Shown here: positions 1 through 9,733 of the stretch, in pieces
Position numbering within the stretch: position 1 is the first letter of the stretch
Layout of the letters: every line of letters starts with the position of its first letter
From: DATIXJ01 sp963714795
GTDB lineage: Bacteria > Bacteroidota > Ignavibacteria > UBA10030 > SZUA-254
Length of the DNA: 64,000 nucleotides
Direction of reading: 5' to 3'
Assembly (NCBI GenBank): GCA_963714795.1
Contig: CAVQPS010000009.1
Location: 124,001-188,000, forward strand
Translations under genes and position numbers: made by a program
The notes under the pieces: model-generated
Database searches by the model: none
Seen by the model: the letters and a program-made list of their open reading frames with translations, nothing else
What the model was told of the DNA's origin: nothing

Positions 1-709
1 GAATTTCTTTTTGGTGATTCTCTGTTCATAGTGAATGATCTTCGTGCCGGGAAAATAATACACCTTCCAGCCGTTCCGGTACATGCGGAGACAATAATCG
101 ATATCCTCCGGTCCATAAAAAATCTTTTCGTCGAGAAGCCCGACTTTTTCGAATGCTTCGTGACGGATCATCTGGCACGCACCGATCACATAATCCACAT
201 CACGGATATCGCTGCGATCCCAATCTGTCATTTCATGGTGATTCAAAACGGAACTTCGACGAACGAAACCGAGAAATGTGAGCCGGCGAAGGACAAACGC
301 AAGAGGCGACGGATACCGGCGCGCACTCGGTTGCACTATACCGTCGCTAAAGATCAACTTACTGCCGCAGATTCCCGCATCCCTGGTACGATCCATAAAT
401 TCAATCATCGGTTTGAAGGAATTTTCGGTCAGCAGCATATCGGCATCGAGAATCAGTTTATATCGCCCTTTGGCAACTCGCAATGCCTGATTCCGCGATG
501 GAGCAACACCGCGGTTTTCCGGATTTTGAATCAATGTTGCCTGGGAAAATTCCTGTTGGATCATTTCCACCGTACCGTCCTGAGAAAAATTATCGACGAT
601 AATCAACTCATACGAGATTCCCGAAGTGTATTGTCACGATCGAGCAAAGAAGATCGTGCAGCATTTGCCGCATTTTCCAGGAAACGATTATTATAGAAAG
701 GTCAATCAT
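1..709 (-). CDS. Family 2 glycosyltransferase, C-terminus cut by window edge, frameshifted
   Basis: Likely transfers a sugar from an activated donor to the growing surface polysaccharide on the cytoplasmic side of the inner membrane. The N-terminus (ATG at 709) reads MIDLSIIIVSWKM, the usual GT-A opening. After a one-base frame change near 634 the reading continues as YELIIVDNFSQDGT, then NRGVAPSRN, LILDADM (DxD-type metal site) and YGPEDIDYCLRM, typical of the WbbL-like GT2 group. About 235 residues are visible and the end lies outside the window. The start overlaps the stop of the upstream GT2 gene (ATGA). Neither frame alone encodes a whole GT domain, so the gene is broken or the sequence has an indel. 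Substrate cannot be inferred. Confidence 0.8.
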
Positions 710-1732
710 ACGCCAACAATATTTCTACGCAAGCGGCGCAACATTGCCGCCATTTTGGGATGGAAAAGCAGTGCTGTTTGAAGTGCACGTTGAATTGTAC
801 GTTGTTCCATTGGAAAAGCATTGCCAAGATTTTTTGCATGTTGTTTCAGCATATCAGATGGTACACCCCACGACCGGGCACGAAGAAAGAGCCGCCAGAT
901 TCGTTGATGAAGATATTTTTGAACTTCTTCGGTTGCGATTCCTGACTGGTTTAAAAGATACGAAAAAAGGGCAATTGTACAATGCTCTTCAGCATGAGAA
1001 AACTCTCCCGAGGCGAATATCTTAGCTGAAAAATTGTTGCTATGCAATCGCCATTTTGCAAGAACTTCAGAAACAAACGCAAATTTATAGAAGAACGCAA
1101 GTTTGCTTAAGAAGAAGCCAATCCTCATATTCGTACCGAGGTCCTTCATCAAAAAAACCCACGCGTTCAAGACAGCTTTTGCGAACAAGCACCGTCAGAT
1201 TTGGAATAAAGTCTTCGTTGATGAGTTTGCCGAACACATTCCGCGGTTCTCCGTCATTTCCCTGTCCGTATGTAGGATAAACATCGCGTATTTTTTTTTC
1301 ATTTCCTCCTTCATCAATAAAAGAGGTTCTTGCATACACAAGATCCGCATCGGGAAAACGTTGTAATACTTCCATCTGCCTCGTAAGTTTCTCGGGCAAC
1401 CAGAGATCATCTTGGTCGATAAATGCTATGTACGATCCTCTGGCATTCCGAATCCCCACATTTCGACTAGCAGCAATTCCATGATTACTGTGATCCGTGT
1501 GACGTAAAAGTCGAATTCGTTCAGGCCAACTCTCCATAAATTTTGAAACTTTAGCAGGGCCGTCATCCGTGGAGCCATCATCAACAACAATTATTTCGTA
1601 GCAATCATACGACTGTGAAAGAATAGAATGCAGCGTAGATTCAATGTATTGGCCTCCATTGAAAAGTGGAACAACCACGCTCACGAAGAGGCTATTGCCC
1701 GAATTCTGTTGTGCTGAGATAGACATCTGCAT
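706..1732 (-). CDS. Family 2 glycosyltransferase, frameshifted
   Basis: A second GT2 enzyme of the polysaccharide operon. The N-terminal frame shows FVSVVVPLFNGGQYIE, VVDDGSTDDGP, AASRNVGIRNA and FIDQDDLW, which are the nucleotide-sugar and metal-binding elements of a GT-A fold, and later PRYEYEDWLLL. Near 1109 the frame must change to read SKLAFFYKF and VLAKWRLHSNN, the usual end of the domain. One extra A in a TTAAG stretch would explain it. I prefer the ATG at 1732 to the upstream TTG at 1738. About 340 residues once joined. It follows the Wzy-like gene by 24 bases and overlaps the next GT2 start. Acceptor and donor are unknown. Confidence 0.8.
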
Positions 1733-1756
1733 TAGCAATCAAATAGTATTGCAAAT

Positions 1757-3046
1757 TTATGTCGGCCTTCTAAGAACCACGATATCACCATCTTTGACTT
1801 TATGTATAATGTTGACCCGAATAAGCTTCAAAATTAATACCACCCAAATGATGATATAGACAAACCAAAGGAAACCGAGAAGATTGACAAAAAATGATAA
1901 GGCCATTACAAAAACAATAATACTATAAAATGATACAAGCTCGATAGTGGGATTACGCCGCAGAGCATAATAGATAGTTCCAACAAACAACCCAAGAAAT
2001 AGAGGTATCATGGAGATCCCAAACAGGCCAAAATCGCGGTATAATGTCCAAAACAAAGTGTACGTGTTATAGCCGCTAAACAAATAAGGAGTATCTACAA
2101 TCCCATAATATCCCTCAATCCAGTGCTTCAAACCAGTGAGCGCCAAAACAAAATTAAATGTATAATAACCAAATGTATGATGCTCCAATTTACTGAGGGC
2201 ATGGGCAAAGTTCTCGACATTCATAACTACATACATATATGGTTCTGTAAACACAGCGTATCGAGAAGAAAACTTCATTTCAGAAGTAACATAAAGGGCC
2301 GTTTGAATGATTTTTCCCGCACGAAGAGTAGCGATTGAGTAAAATATGAGAACTCCAACGGCCACAAAGGTCATCACCGTTTTAAATCGAATATACCGCG
2401 TTACATAATAAATAATTGCAAACGATACCACCGAAATCATGATGAGAGCATACCGTTGCAGAAGGAACAGATAGGTGAACACGCTAATAAATACTATAAC
2501 CTTGAGTATTCGTTTTCTCAATTCATTTCCACCGACAAGTAAATGGTAGACGATTGAAAAGAAAACGATAACGGGCATTGTATGAATAAACAAGCCGACG
2601 CCAAAAGCAGAAAACTCCGTACGAGCAGCCGAAGGATTGGCTGAAAAAATTGGAATCGGTCCGCCGACGACATTGACAGCAATATATCCGCCAAGATAGA
2701 TGATGAATGCAAAGATTATCAAATAAAACAGTTTGGTTTCATTAATTTTCTGGTGCTTCACAATTTGCCGTACTTCATTTATCGGTTGAAGCCGCGTTCC
2801 AATACTCAAAACATACAAAATAAAAAGGCCGAGGAGGAATGAGATTGGGCCCATCATTATATACACCCACTGCGAAAACGTCCACTCAAATTGAAGTCTA
2901 CTGAATTTCAGATTTGCGAGCCCAAAAACAATACACCATGTAAATCCAAATACTCGAGCAGGAGAAATGATGTCGGCGCCCCTTTTGAGCATTGTACAAC
3001 AGATCACAAAAGCGATTACAAAAAAAACGATTGAAATCCAATTCAT
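1757..3046 (-). CDS. Wzy-like oligosaccharide repeat-unit polymerase
   Basis: A 429-residue, very hydrophobic inner-membrane protein with roughly ten membrane segments and a large loop in the second half (about residues 240-330). This is the architecture of O-antigen/exopolysaccharide repeat-unit polymerases, which join lipid-linked units in the periplasm. It begins with MNWISIVFFVIAFVICC, a membrane segment without a cleavable signal. It sits between glycosyltransferases and shares the operon with a Wzx-like flippase and a Wzz-like length regulator, which is the main support for the Wzy role. Such polymerases have little sequence conservation, so the call rests on topology and context. Its DNA is AT-rich (hand count about 35% GC over 2461-2520). 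Confidence 0.7.
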   Translation of the reverse strand: MNWISIVFFVIAFVICCTMLKRGADIISPARVFGFTWCIVFGLANLKFSRLQFEWTFSQWVYIMMGPISFLLGLFILYVLSIGTRLQPINEVRQIVKHQKINETKLFYLIIFAFIIYLGGYIAVNVVGGPIPIFSANPSAARTEFSAFGVGLFIHTMPVIVFFSIVYHLLVGGNELRKRILKVIVFISVFTYLFLLQRYALIMISVVSFAIIYYVTRYIRFKTVMTFVAVGVLIFYSIATLRAGKIIQTALYVTSEMKFSSRYAVFTEPYMYVVMNVENFAHALSKLEHHTFGYYTFNFVLALTGLKHWIEGYYGIVDTPYLFSGYNTYTLFWTLYRDFGLFGISMIPLFLGLFVGTIYYALRRNPTIELVSFYSIIVFVMALSFFVNLLGFLWFVYIIIWVVLILKLIRVNIIHKVKDGDIVVLRRPT

Positions 3047-3079
3047 TGCAGGCTTTTACAATAAACAGTTTCGATATTT

Positions 3080-4153
3080 TCAACGCGCCAAAACATTATT
3101 ATAAACTTTTATATGCTCTTGAGCAACATTATCATATGAATACATTGACAGATCTCCGTAATTCAGTCGATGACGAGTAGTCTCAAAATTTTTATCGAGA
3201 TGTGAAAGCAATTCAATTAATGTTTCTTTATGCCCTAATTCAAAAACAAAACAATGCTTGTTGTGTCTGCTGTGGAATTCGAGACTTGACGGTATATTTG
3301 AAATCAGAACGGGGGCTTTTTGGGTCATCGCTTCCAAAATCGGCACACCAAAACCTTCATATAAAGAAGGAAATATAAATGCTTTGCAGAACTTGTAGAG
3401 TGCAACAAGGTGATGCTCTTTTAACCGTCCTAGATGTATAATATTATTTTGTTCAGAAATAAGGAATTTGAAGTCATCGTAACCGATCCCTAATTTTCCA
3501 ACCAGTACCAATTTTGTATCTTGAGAAATAAGAGCGTGCTTTCGCGCTGTGGTAAACTGGGAAAGAAGAAACGAAAGATTTTTCCTTTTTTCCAGATTAC
3601 CCACAAAGAGGAAATACGAATAAGGTTGGAGACCGAGATGTATAATTTCTTTTTCTATCGAGTGAGTTTCAAAAAAAATAGACCGAACCCCGTGATGACA
3701 AACATGAACTCGGGATTGATCTATTCGCGGAAAGAGGCCACAGAGTTCCTCTTTTGCGGCATATGAAGAAAGAGTGATTGCATCAGATCGCTGAATGGTG
3801 TTACGAAGAACTTTTCGAAAGTAGGTATTGTACCACGACGGATACACATCGGGAGAAATTAATCCAGCCAAGTCGTGAATTGTTGTCACTCCTTTTGACT
3901 TCCCCAAAAAACGCGGTACATAGTAATTCTGGTAATGGATAATATCATATTGTCGTTTATAAGGTTCGATGTTTGCCAAACCCAGGTAAATTGTTCTTTT
4001 TGCAATCCGCGGCAATGATTTCAGATACTGAAAATTTGTAATATCACACTCAATAAAATTTTTGAGATGTTCCCATAGACTAATGCTAAAATAACCAATT
4101 CCGCCCAATTCTTGGAGCGTAGAGAGCCCTTCGTCAATTAGTACTTTCATCAC
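3080..4153 (-). CDS. GT4-family glycosyltransferase
   Basis: A 357-residue retaining GT-B glycosyltransferase (family 4, mannosyltransferase-like). The N-terminal domain opens with MMKVLIDEGL and a glycine-rich GGIGYFS segment that binds the acceptor side. The C-terminal domain has FLFVGNLEKRKN, KLVLVGKLG, and IFPSLYEGFGVPILEAM, whose paired glutamates (E-x7-E) contact the nucleotide sugar. The gene is intact. It is paralogous along its length to the broken gene at 4224-5305: both begin KVLIDEGL and both end with a NYGDLSMY segment. It lies 33 bases before the Wzy-like gene. Donor sugar is unknown. Confidence 0.85.
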   Translation of the reverse strand: MMKVLIDEGLSTLQELGGIGYFSISLWEHLKNFIECDITNFQYLKSLPRIAKRTIYLGLANIEPYKRQYDIIHYQNYYVPRFLGKSKGVTTIHDLAGLISPDVYPSWYNTYFRKVLRNTIQRSDAITLSSYAAKEELCGLFPRIDQSRVHVCHHGVRSIFFETHSIEKEIIHLGLQPYSYFLFVGNLEKRKNLSFLLSQFTTARKHALISQDTKLVLVGKLGIGYDDFKFLISEQNNIIHLGRLKEHHLVALYKFCKAFIFPSLYEGFGVPILEAMTQKAPVLISNIPSSLEFHSRHNKHCFVFELGHKETLIELLSHLDKNFETTRHRLNYGDLSMYSYDNVAQEHIKVYNNVLAR

Positions 4154-4223
4154 AACCTTTTTCGATAAACATCAAATAGGTGAAAGTTGTTTTATTTCAA
4201 AGACAAAATCTTCCATGTTTGGC

Positions 4224-5305
4224 TTAATATTTATCTACTATTTCTAAATAAATGTTTAGATGGTTAAAAGCTACACTTTCATAATGATACATAGAAAGAT
4301 CCCCATAATTTATAGAAGGTTGTATCGAATGGAAATTACTGTCGATTTGTTGAAAACATTTCATTAACCCTTCCTGATCTCCAAGATCAAATGAAAACAT
4401 CTGATTATTATGATTCTCATTTAATTCCATACTCGTTGGAATCTTGGAGATAATAATCGGTGTACCTTGCGACATTGCCTCGATAATCGGACTTCCGAAG
4501 CCCTCATAAATAGAAGGATAAACAAATGCCTTTGCATATCGATAGAGCGCCGTAATTTGTTGATCATTTAAATAACCAAGCTGTTTTACGGAAGAATTTC
4601 GGTAAAATGTTTTTTTAATTCAGAATATCCCCATGCTTTTTTTCCAACAACCACAAACTGAGTTTGCTCATCCAGACATTTTTTCTTTTTTTGCCTTTGT
4701 GAAGGCATGTAAAGCAAATCCGAGATTTTTTCGTTTAGTCAGATCACCAATGAAAAGGAAGTACGAGAACGGCTTTAACCCGAGATGAAGACACTGCTTT
4801 TATCCGGTTTCGCATTAAGAATTGACTTTCGAATTCCTGGATAACACATGAAAACATGTTTCTGGTGAAGCAATGGAAATGTGGTTTGAATTTCCGATCG
4901 AACAGATTTCGAAATAGCTATCAATGCGTCAGCACGCTCCAAACTTCTCTTAAACGAAAATGCATTATAATGACGCCACGCCAGAGAAATTGTCTCCGGA
5001 TAACGAAATATGCTGAGATCGTGCACCGTCATGATGTGCTTGTTTTTTCCCCGGAAGAAAGGGACATAGTTTGCCATGTGGTGAACCAATTCATAATCTT
5101 TGTACAAAATCGGGATATTACAGGTTACGATATATCCCCATTTTCTAAAATATCGCGGTATTTTACGAAGAAAAGGGTACCGAGTAATATCACACTTTGT
5201 AATATCTTTCAGTTGATTTGCCAAATTAACAATGTAATGGCCAATACCACTCATTCTGCCATAACTTGCCAATCCTTCATCAATAAGAACTTTCACCGAT
5301 CTCAA
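4224..5305 (-). pseudogene. GT4-family glycosyltransferase, broken paralog
   Basis: A tandem relative of the adjacent intact GT4 gene. The N-terminus is readable from 5305 (VKVLIDEGLASYG, VHHMANYVPFF, IMTVHDLSIF) but stops at 4775. Shifting frame near 4800 gives FSYFLFIGDLTKRKN. A second shift near 4690, in A/T runs, gives TQFVVVGKKAWGY. A third at a run of seven A (about 4610) restores YAKAFVYPSIYEGFG and the C-terminus ending at 4224. At least three indels within about 200 bases argue for decay, though poly-A/T runs are also common error sites. The start overlaps the end of the flippase gene by four bases. If translated, only an N-terminal domain of 176 residues would be made. Confidence 0.75.
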
Positions 5306-6729
5306 TCAACAAATTTTTGGACAAAAACTAATTTTCGTTCCTCATTATTATATCCGAAGAAATACGACACAAGCATACACACTACCATCGAGGGAGGCAG
5401 TAGATACCAAAACGAAATCTCTCTCAAATTCCAAAGAATGATAAAGAAAAGGCCTGCAATCACAAAAGGGATGCCGTTATAGATGTTGAAAGTCCACCGA
5501 ACAAAGAATTGTCGCGCACCAATCATGTATCCCGCACCAACAAAAATATTTGTCAAAAGAGACACAAAGGCGGCTCCATACAATCCATAGTGCGGAATAG
5601 CATAAAAATTTATAGCGCAATTAAAAATAGACCCTAAGATAACAACTATCATTCGAATATTCTGTCGGCGAGAAGTTGTCAGCATTAATGCATATGTTTC
5701 TACACTAAAACGAATTAAAATTATGATTCCAAAAAAACGCAAAAGCGGGACTGCGTCGGAAAATGCTTTTTCCCCGTAAACCAAGTGAACGATTTGCTCG
5801 GCATACACAAAAAGAAAAAGAGTAATCGGAAGTGCAATAAAAAATAAAGTTTTATTCATCAATTTTCCCAACTCCTCCCATTGCGCCCTATTTTCTTCAT
5901 GAAAACGAGAAAGGACCGGCATTAATGCGTTAATTATTACTTCGGGGATAACAAGAAAAATCGTAATTAATCTAAACGCAGATTGATAGATTCCCACCGA
6001 ATGATCTCCCATCCAAAAAGCAATCAACATGGTATCCAGAAGAAAGAAGAGATTCCCGAACAAAAGATGAAATCCAAAGACAAAAACCTGACTCCGAATT
6101 TCTTTCCAACCGCTAAAATCAAATCGGAAGGAGAATCCAGACAATAGTTTAGATACCACGCTGAAAGAACTTAACAAACCAATTGCTCTCACTCCTACAA
6201 AAACAATTGTCACTATATAAATAGGTACCCCGATAAATCCTAGGATAAGTAATCCGATCAATAATATAAGATTATTTACAAAGGATATCTTCGTCTCAAA
6301 ATGAAGTTTCTCATACGCTTTAAAAAAAGCAAAATTGAAATTTGTTAGGGCAGTAAATGCAACATAAAAACTGAAAATCCCAGTAAGCCATCTTGTAGAA
6401 CTGCTCATGGGTTGAACAAATGGAACAATCCACATCCCCGCGACAGCAATAAATACAAAAACATATTTTAACGAAAGAAACCTGTTAAAAAGCTCTGCAG
6501 CCCTTAGTCGCTGACGTGCTATTTCTGTTGTTAGGAGGACATCAAGGCCGAAATCAGCAAAAATGAGAAAGAACGTGGCAAAGGTGTGAGCAGTCGTAAA
6601 TTGCCCAAAAACATCGGGCCCGTAAAATCGCGCGATTCCGACAAAAAGAAGGACATTCGTTAATAAACGGATTGCCGATGAAAGGAACGAGAATAGAGAA
6701 TTCCTTCGGATACTGTTTGCCAGCCCCAT
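5302..6729 (-). CDS. Wzx-like polysaccharide flippase
   Basis: A 475-residue polytopic membrane protein of the MOP/polysaccharide-transporter superfamily, which flips undecaprenyl-linked repeat units from the cytoplasmic to the periplasmic face. About 12-14 hydrophobic segments alternate with short loops. The opening, with RRNSLFSFLSSAIRLLTNVLLF and then ARFYGPDVFGQF, is typical of Wzx/RfbX proteins. It starts 2 bases after the Wzz-like gene stop and overlaps the following GT4 start, so it is translationally coupled. The gene is intact. Which glycan it moves cannot be told from sequence. Confidence 0.85.
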   Translation of the reverse strand: MGLANSIRRNSLFSFLSSAIRLLTNVLLFVGIARFYGPDVFGQFTTAHTFATFFLIFADFGLDVLLTTEIARQRLRAAELFNRFLSLKYVFVFIAVAGMWIVPFVQPMSSSTRWLTGIFSFYVAFTALTNFNFAFFKAYEKLHFETKISFVNNLILLIGLLILGFIGVPIYIVTIVFVGVRAIGLLSSFSVVSKLLSGFSFRFDFSGWKEIRSQVFVFGFHLLFGNLFFLLDTMLIAFWMGDHSVGIYQSAFRLITIFLVIPEVIINALMPVLSRFHEENRAQWEELGKLMNKTLFFIALPITLFLFVYAEQIVHLVYGEKAFSDAVPLLRFFGIIILIRFSVETYALMLTTSRRQNIRMIVVILGSIFNCAINFYAIPHYGLYGAAFVSLLTNIFVGAGYMIGARQFFVRWTFNIYNGIPFVIAGLFFIILWNLREISFWYLLPPSMVVCMLVSYFFGYNNEERKLVFVQKFVD

Positions 6730-6731
6730 CT

Positions 6732-8015
6732 TTATGATCTCGATTTACGGCTGATGCGAAGTCCGAACCAATCGGATCGTATTGCGTCGGTAAATGCATT
6801 AAATTTCTCCGGATCGAGAATCTGAAGCTTTTGCAATCCAACAATCGAAAAAACGATGAAGAGTGAAACAGCGGTGGAAATAACAAAGGAAAGCAATGTA
6901 AACAACGCCACTTTCGGTTTCGCTTTATGTTCCGCGGGTAATGCATGATCGAGCACAATGACGGACGGCGTGTTGCGTTGTTCTTCAACTTTCGACTGTT
7001 CATACAGCGGCGTGAGTAACTCCATCACTTTATACTGAATCTGCACTTCACGATAGAGCCGGATATAACGCATGCCAAGTTCGGGAGTCTGCCGGAACGG
7101 AACAAGAATTTTCATCTCATTGGAATTTGAATTCGATCCGGAATTTAATTCCTGAATCTTCCGCTTGGTCTCGTCGATTTCAATCTCAGCGGCTTTGACG
7201 GTCGGGTGATCTTCCCCCAGCGTCCGTTGCAACACACCGAGACTAATTTCTTTCTTCGCAAGTTCCGCATAGACTTCCGCACCGGCTTTGATCGATGCCT
7301 CGATTTGTTCCGGCATGGCAATCACTCCAAACTTCAGTTGAAATGCCTTCAACGAATCTTCCGCACTGCGGATATCTTTCAGATTCTTGTCGTAACGCTG
7401 TTCCACAAATATTCTGTTGCCGCGGGCATTTTGAACCTTAAGTTCGGAATTAATATCATTCAACAGTTGAACGTAATAATTTGCCATCTCGGCGGCCTTC
7501 GATGGAACTTTATCATAGACAGAAATGGTAAGATCGCCTTCATCCTGAGCTTCAATTTCCGTGTTGCCCGACAATTCTTTTCGCGCCTGTTCCATTTTAT
7601 TGGAAGAAGAGGCAACATCATACACGGTAAGAAGATTAAATTTACTGATAACCGAATCCATCACGGTATTACTTTTCAGAATGGCAACGTATCGATCCAA
7701 CTCGGTCGGTTCACCGAACGATGCCAGCTTTTTCGTTGATGAAAATGATTTGACCAGCGATCCCACACCCTCTAATCCGGAAAACAGGTCTGCCTGCTCT
7801 GCCGGAAACACCGAAGAAGTCGATTTATACCAACGCGGCATGAAGAGAGCAACCACGGTCGTAATAATTGTGCATGCAAGAACAAACCACACGATGAACC
7901 GCCGCCAGAGCGTGATCACTTCGAGAAAATTGAGAAGCGATACACCTAACGGTCCCGCCGCATCATTTGTGCTCGGTGAGGTGTTTGAAATATTTTTGTT
8001 TTCGATATTATCCAT
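6732..8015 (-). CDS. Wzz/GumC-like chain-length determinant protein
   Basis: A 427-residue inner-membrane protein with the two-helix layout of Wzz co-polymerases. The first membrane segment is at about residues 38-62 (FIVWFVLACTIITTVVALF), a long periplasmic region follows with a coiled-coil-prone stretch, and a second segment is near residues 370-395. It would set polymer length together with Wzy and couple to the outer-membrane export protein encoded 33 bases upstream. There is no fused C-terminal kinase domain, so it is of the Wzz or split-GumC type rather than a BY-kinase fusion. The gene is intact. Confidence 0.85.
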   Translation of the reverse strand: MDNIENKNISNTSPSTNDAAGPLGVSLLNFLEVITLWRRFIVWFVLACTIITTVVALFMPRWYKSTSSVFPAEQADLFSGLEGVGSLVKSFSSTKKLASFGEPTELDRYVAILKSNTVMDSVISKFNLLTVYDVASSSNKMEQARKELSGNTEIEAQDEGDLTISVYDKVPSKAAEMANYYVQLLNDINSELKVQNARGNRIFVEQRYDKNLKDIRSAEDSLKAFQLKFGVIAMPEQIEASIKAGAEVYAELAKKEISLGVLQRTLGEDHPTVKAAEIEIDETKRKIQELNSGSNSNSNEMKILVPFRQTPELGMRYIRLYREVQIQYKVMELLTPLYEQSKVEEQRNTPSVIVLDHALPAEHKAKPKVALFTLLSFVISTAVSLFIVFSIVGLQKLQILDPEKFNAFTDAIRSDWFGLRISRKSRS

Positions 8016-8048
8016 CTGAAATCGTAAAGACCGGATTTTAAAAAATGA

Positions 8049-9717
8049 TTAGTGTTTCGTCACTTGAACAATCAAGACGCCAATTCCGATGACCACACTC
8101 AGAACAGTCGCCGCCTGACTCGCAATCGTCATATAATACGCGAACGAATGATCGGGATCTTTGGGAACCCAGACATAATCACCGTCCTCAATTGTCGTTT
8201 CACCGGGGGCAAGCCACTGTTTGGTCGTTCCTTTTATGATTTTGACGTCACCATGGCGGGCGCGTTCGGTAAACCCTCCGGCTTTGGCAATATAATAGTC
8301 AGCATTCTCGCCGGGGACAAACGGAACGTGTCCCGGTGATACGATTTGTCCGAACACATACACGGTTTTTTTCAACGACGGCACAATAACGTTATCTTCG
8401 GTCTGGAGGATGACGTCCTGCGATGTATCGCCCCTGGAAAACAATTTGTCAAAATCGACATCGACAATTTCTTTCCGGATGCGAAGTTCGGTCTCTATAT
8501 CATAGTCGGCACTGTCTTCCACGGAAACTCCACCGCGCAAACTCAGCAAACGTTCGGTTTCTATCTGATTCGGATTGATGGAACGGCGGATCAATTCTGC
8601 GGATTTTAATGCGGCAAATTCGGTGAATCCTCCTGCCTGCCGGATGACATCTCTCAGTTTCGTTCGATTCTTCGTTATCGGATATGTTCCCGGATAGAGA
8701 ACTTCGCCCTGAATCGTCACCCGGTAATCTTCACGCAGTTCGGTTCTTGCCTGCACGATAATTCTATCTCCCGGCTCAAGGGCAAAATCGGGCTGACGAC
8801 CGGCGAGTATACCGGCAACATCGATGATGGTGCTGGTCAGGACGGTACCATCGAGATTCAGGCGCGTGAACTCGACACTGTCCTGAATTGCCAAGACGTG
8901 TAAATCCCTGACCGATACGGATGGCATCGTGCAAACTGTCGCCTTCGACAAATTCATAACGGCCCGGCGCATTCACTTCGCCATAGATTCCGAAAACATT
9001 TTTCGTCGCATTTTTTCTCGGCACAATAACCACATCGCCTTCACGCAGGTAGGGATTCCACCGGTTATCTTTTGTCGACAGGTATTTGACAATATCGACA
9101 TGATCCTGCGTCCCGTCCTTATGACGCAAAACGACATTGCGTGTCGACATGTCGAACAGAATCGCTGTAACATCGCCTTGATTTTGATACCTGGTGGGAG
9201 TATTTGCCGTTTCAATCGCTTTATTTGCGCGGTCGACCGCAGTCAGTGTATACATTCCAGCGTTCAGCACATTTCCGGTTACGGTTATAATGATCGGACG
9301 TGGTTTTATCAATGTCGCGGTAATTTCTGCAGTGAGATATTTTTTCCGTGCCTGCTCAAGAATCTTTTCCTTTGCCTTGGCAAGCGTCAAATCGGAAACC
9401 ATCACTTCACCGATGGTCGGGATGATCAATGTGCCTTCCGGCGTTACGGTCAGGTTCAAATTGAAGGGCGGGCTCATCCAGATATTCACGCTGAAGATAT
9501 CGGAGGGTCCGACAAAATATTTTTCCGGATCGATGGTCGATTCCAGTGCAACACCCTGTTGCGGAACGACATTCGTAAGAGCTTTTTCCCGCAGAGGTGA
9601 TTCCAGATCGTCCGATGTCTGCGTGTGTTCCTGTGCAATACCGAACGATGCACCGAACCCGACGAAGAGAACGAGGAAAATTCCCGCAACAATAATTTTA
9701 ACTTCCCAATTTTTCAT
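8049..9717 (-). CDS. Polysaccharide export outer-membrane protein (Wza/SLBB type), frameshifted
   Basis: Forms the outer-membrane exit channel for the polysaccharide. The N-terminal piece has a signal peptide (MKNWEVKIIVAGIF to about FGIAQ), then the Poly_export domain beginning YFVGPSDIFSVNIW, and SLBB repeats such as ITVTGNVLNAGMYTL and GIYGEVNAPGRYEFV. The frame breaks near 8900 at GGGATTT and continues as DLHVLAIQDS with more SLBB units (VFGQIVSPGHVPFV) and a C-terminal membrane segment before the stop at 8049. Total about 555 residues. I prefer ATG 9717 because the signal peptide then has a normal short basic start. ATG 9747, which overlaps rfbB and has a GGAAG upstream, is the alternative. 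One indel breaks the gene. Confidence 0.85.
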
Positions 9718-9733
9718 AAACCGGATGCTCTTG

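Noticed and set aside
31..696. A 221-codon open frame on the plus strand
   Set aside because: It is exactly antisense to a clear GT2 glycosyltransferase and its translation has no domain or composition of a real protein.
8049..9717. Programmed ribosomal frameshift in the export protein
   Set aside because: No slippery heptamer or downstream structure stands out, and the same kind of break is found in many unrelated genes in the window.
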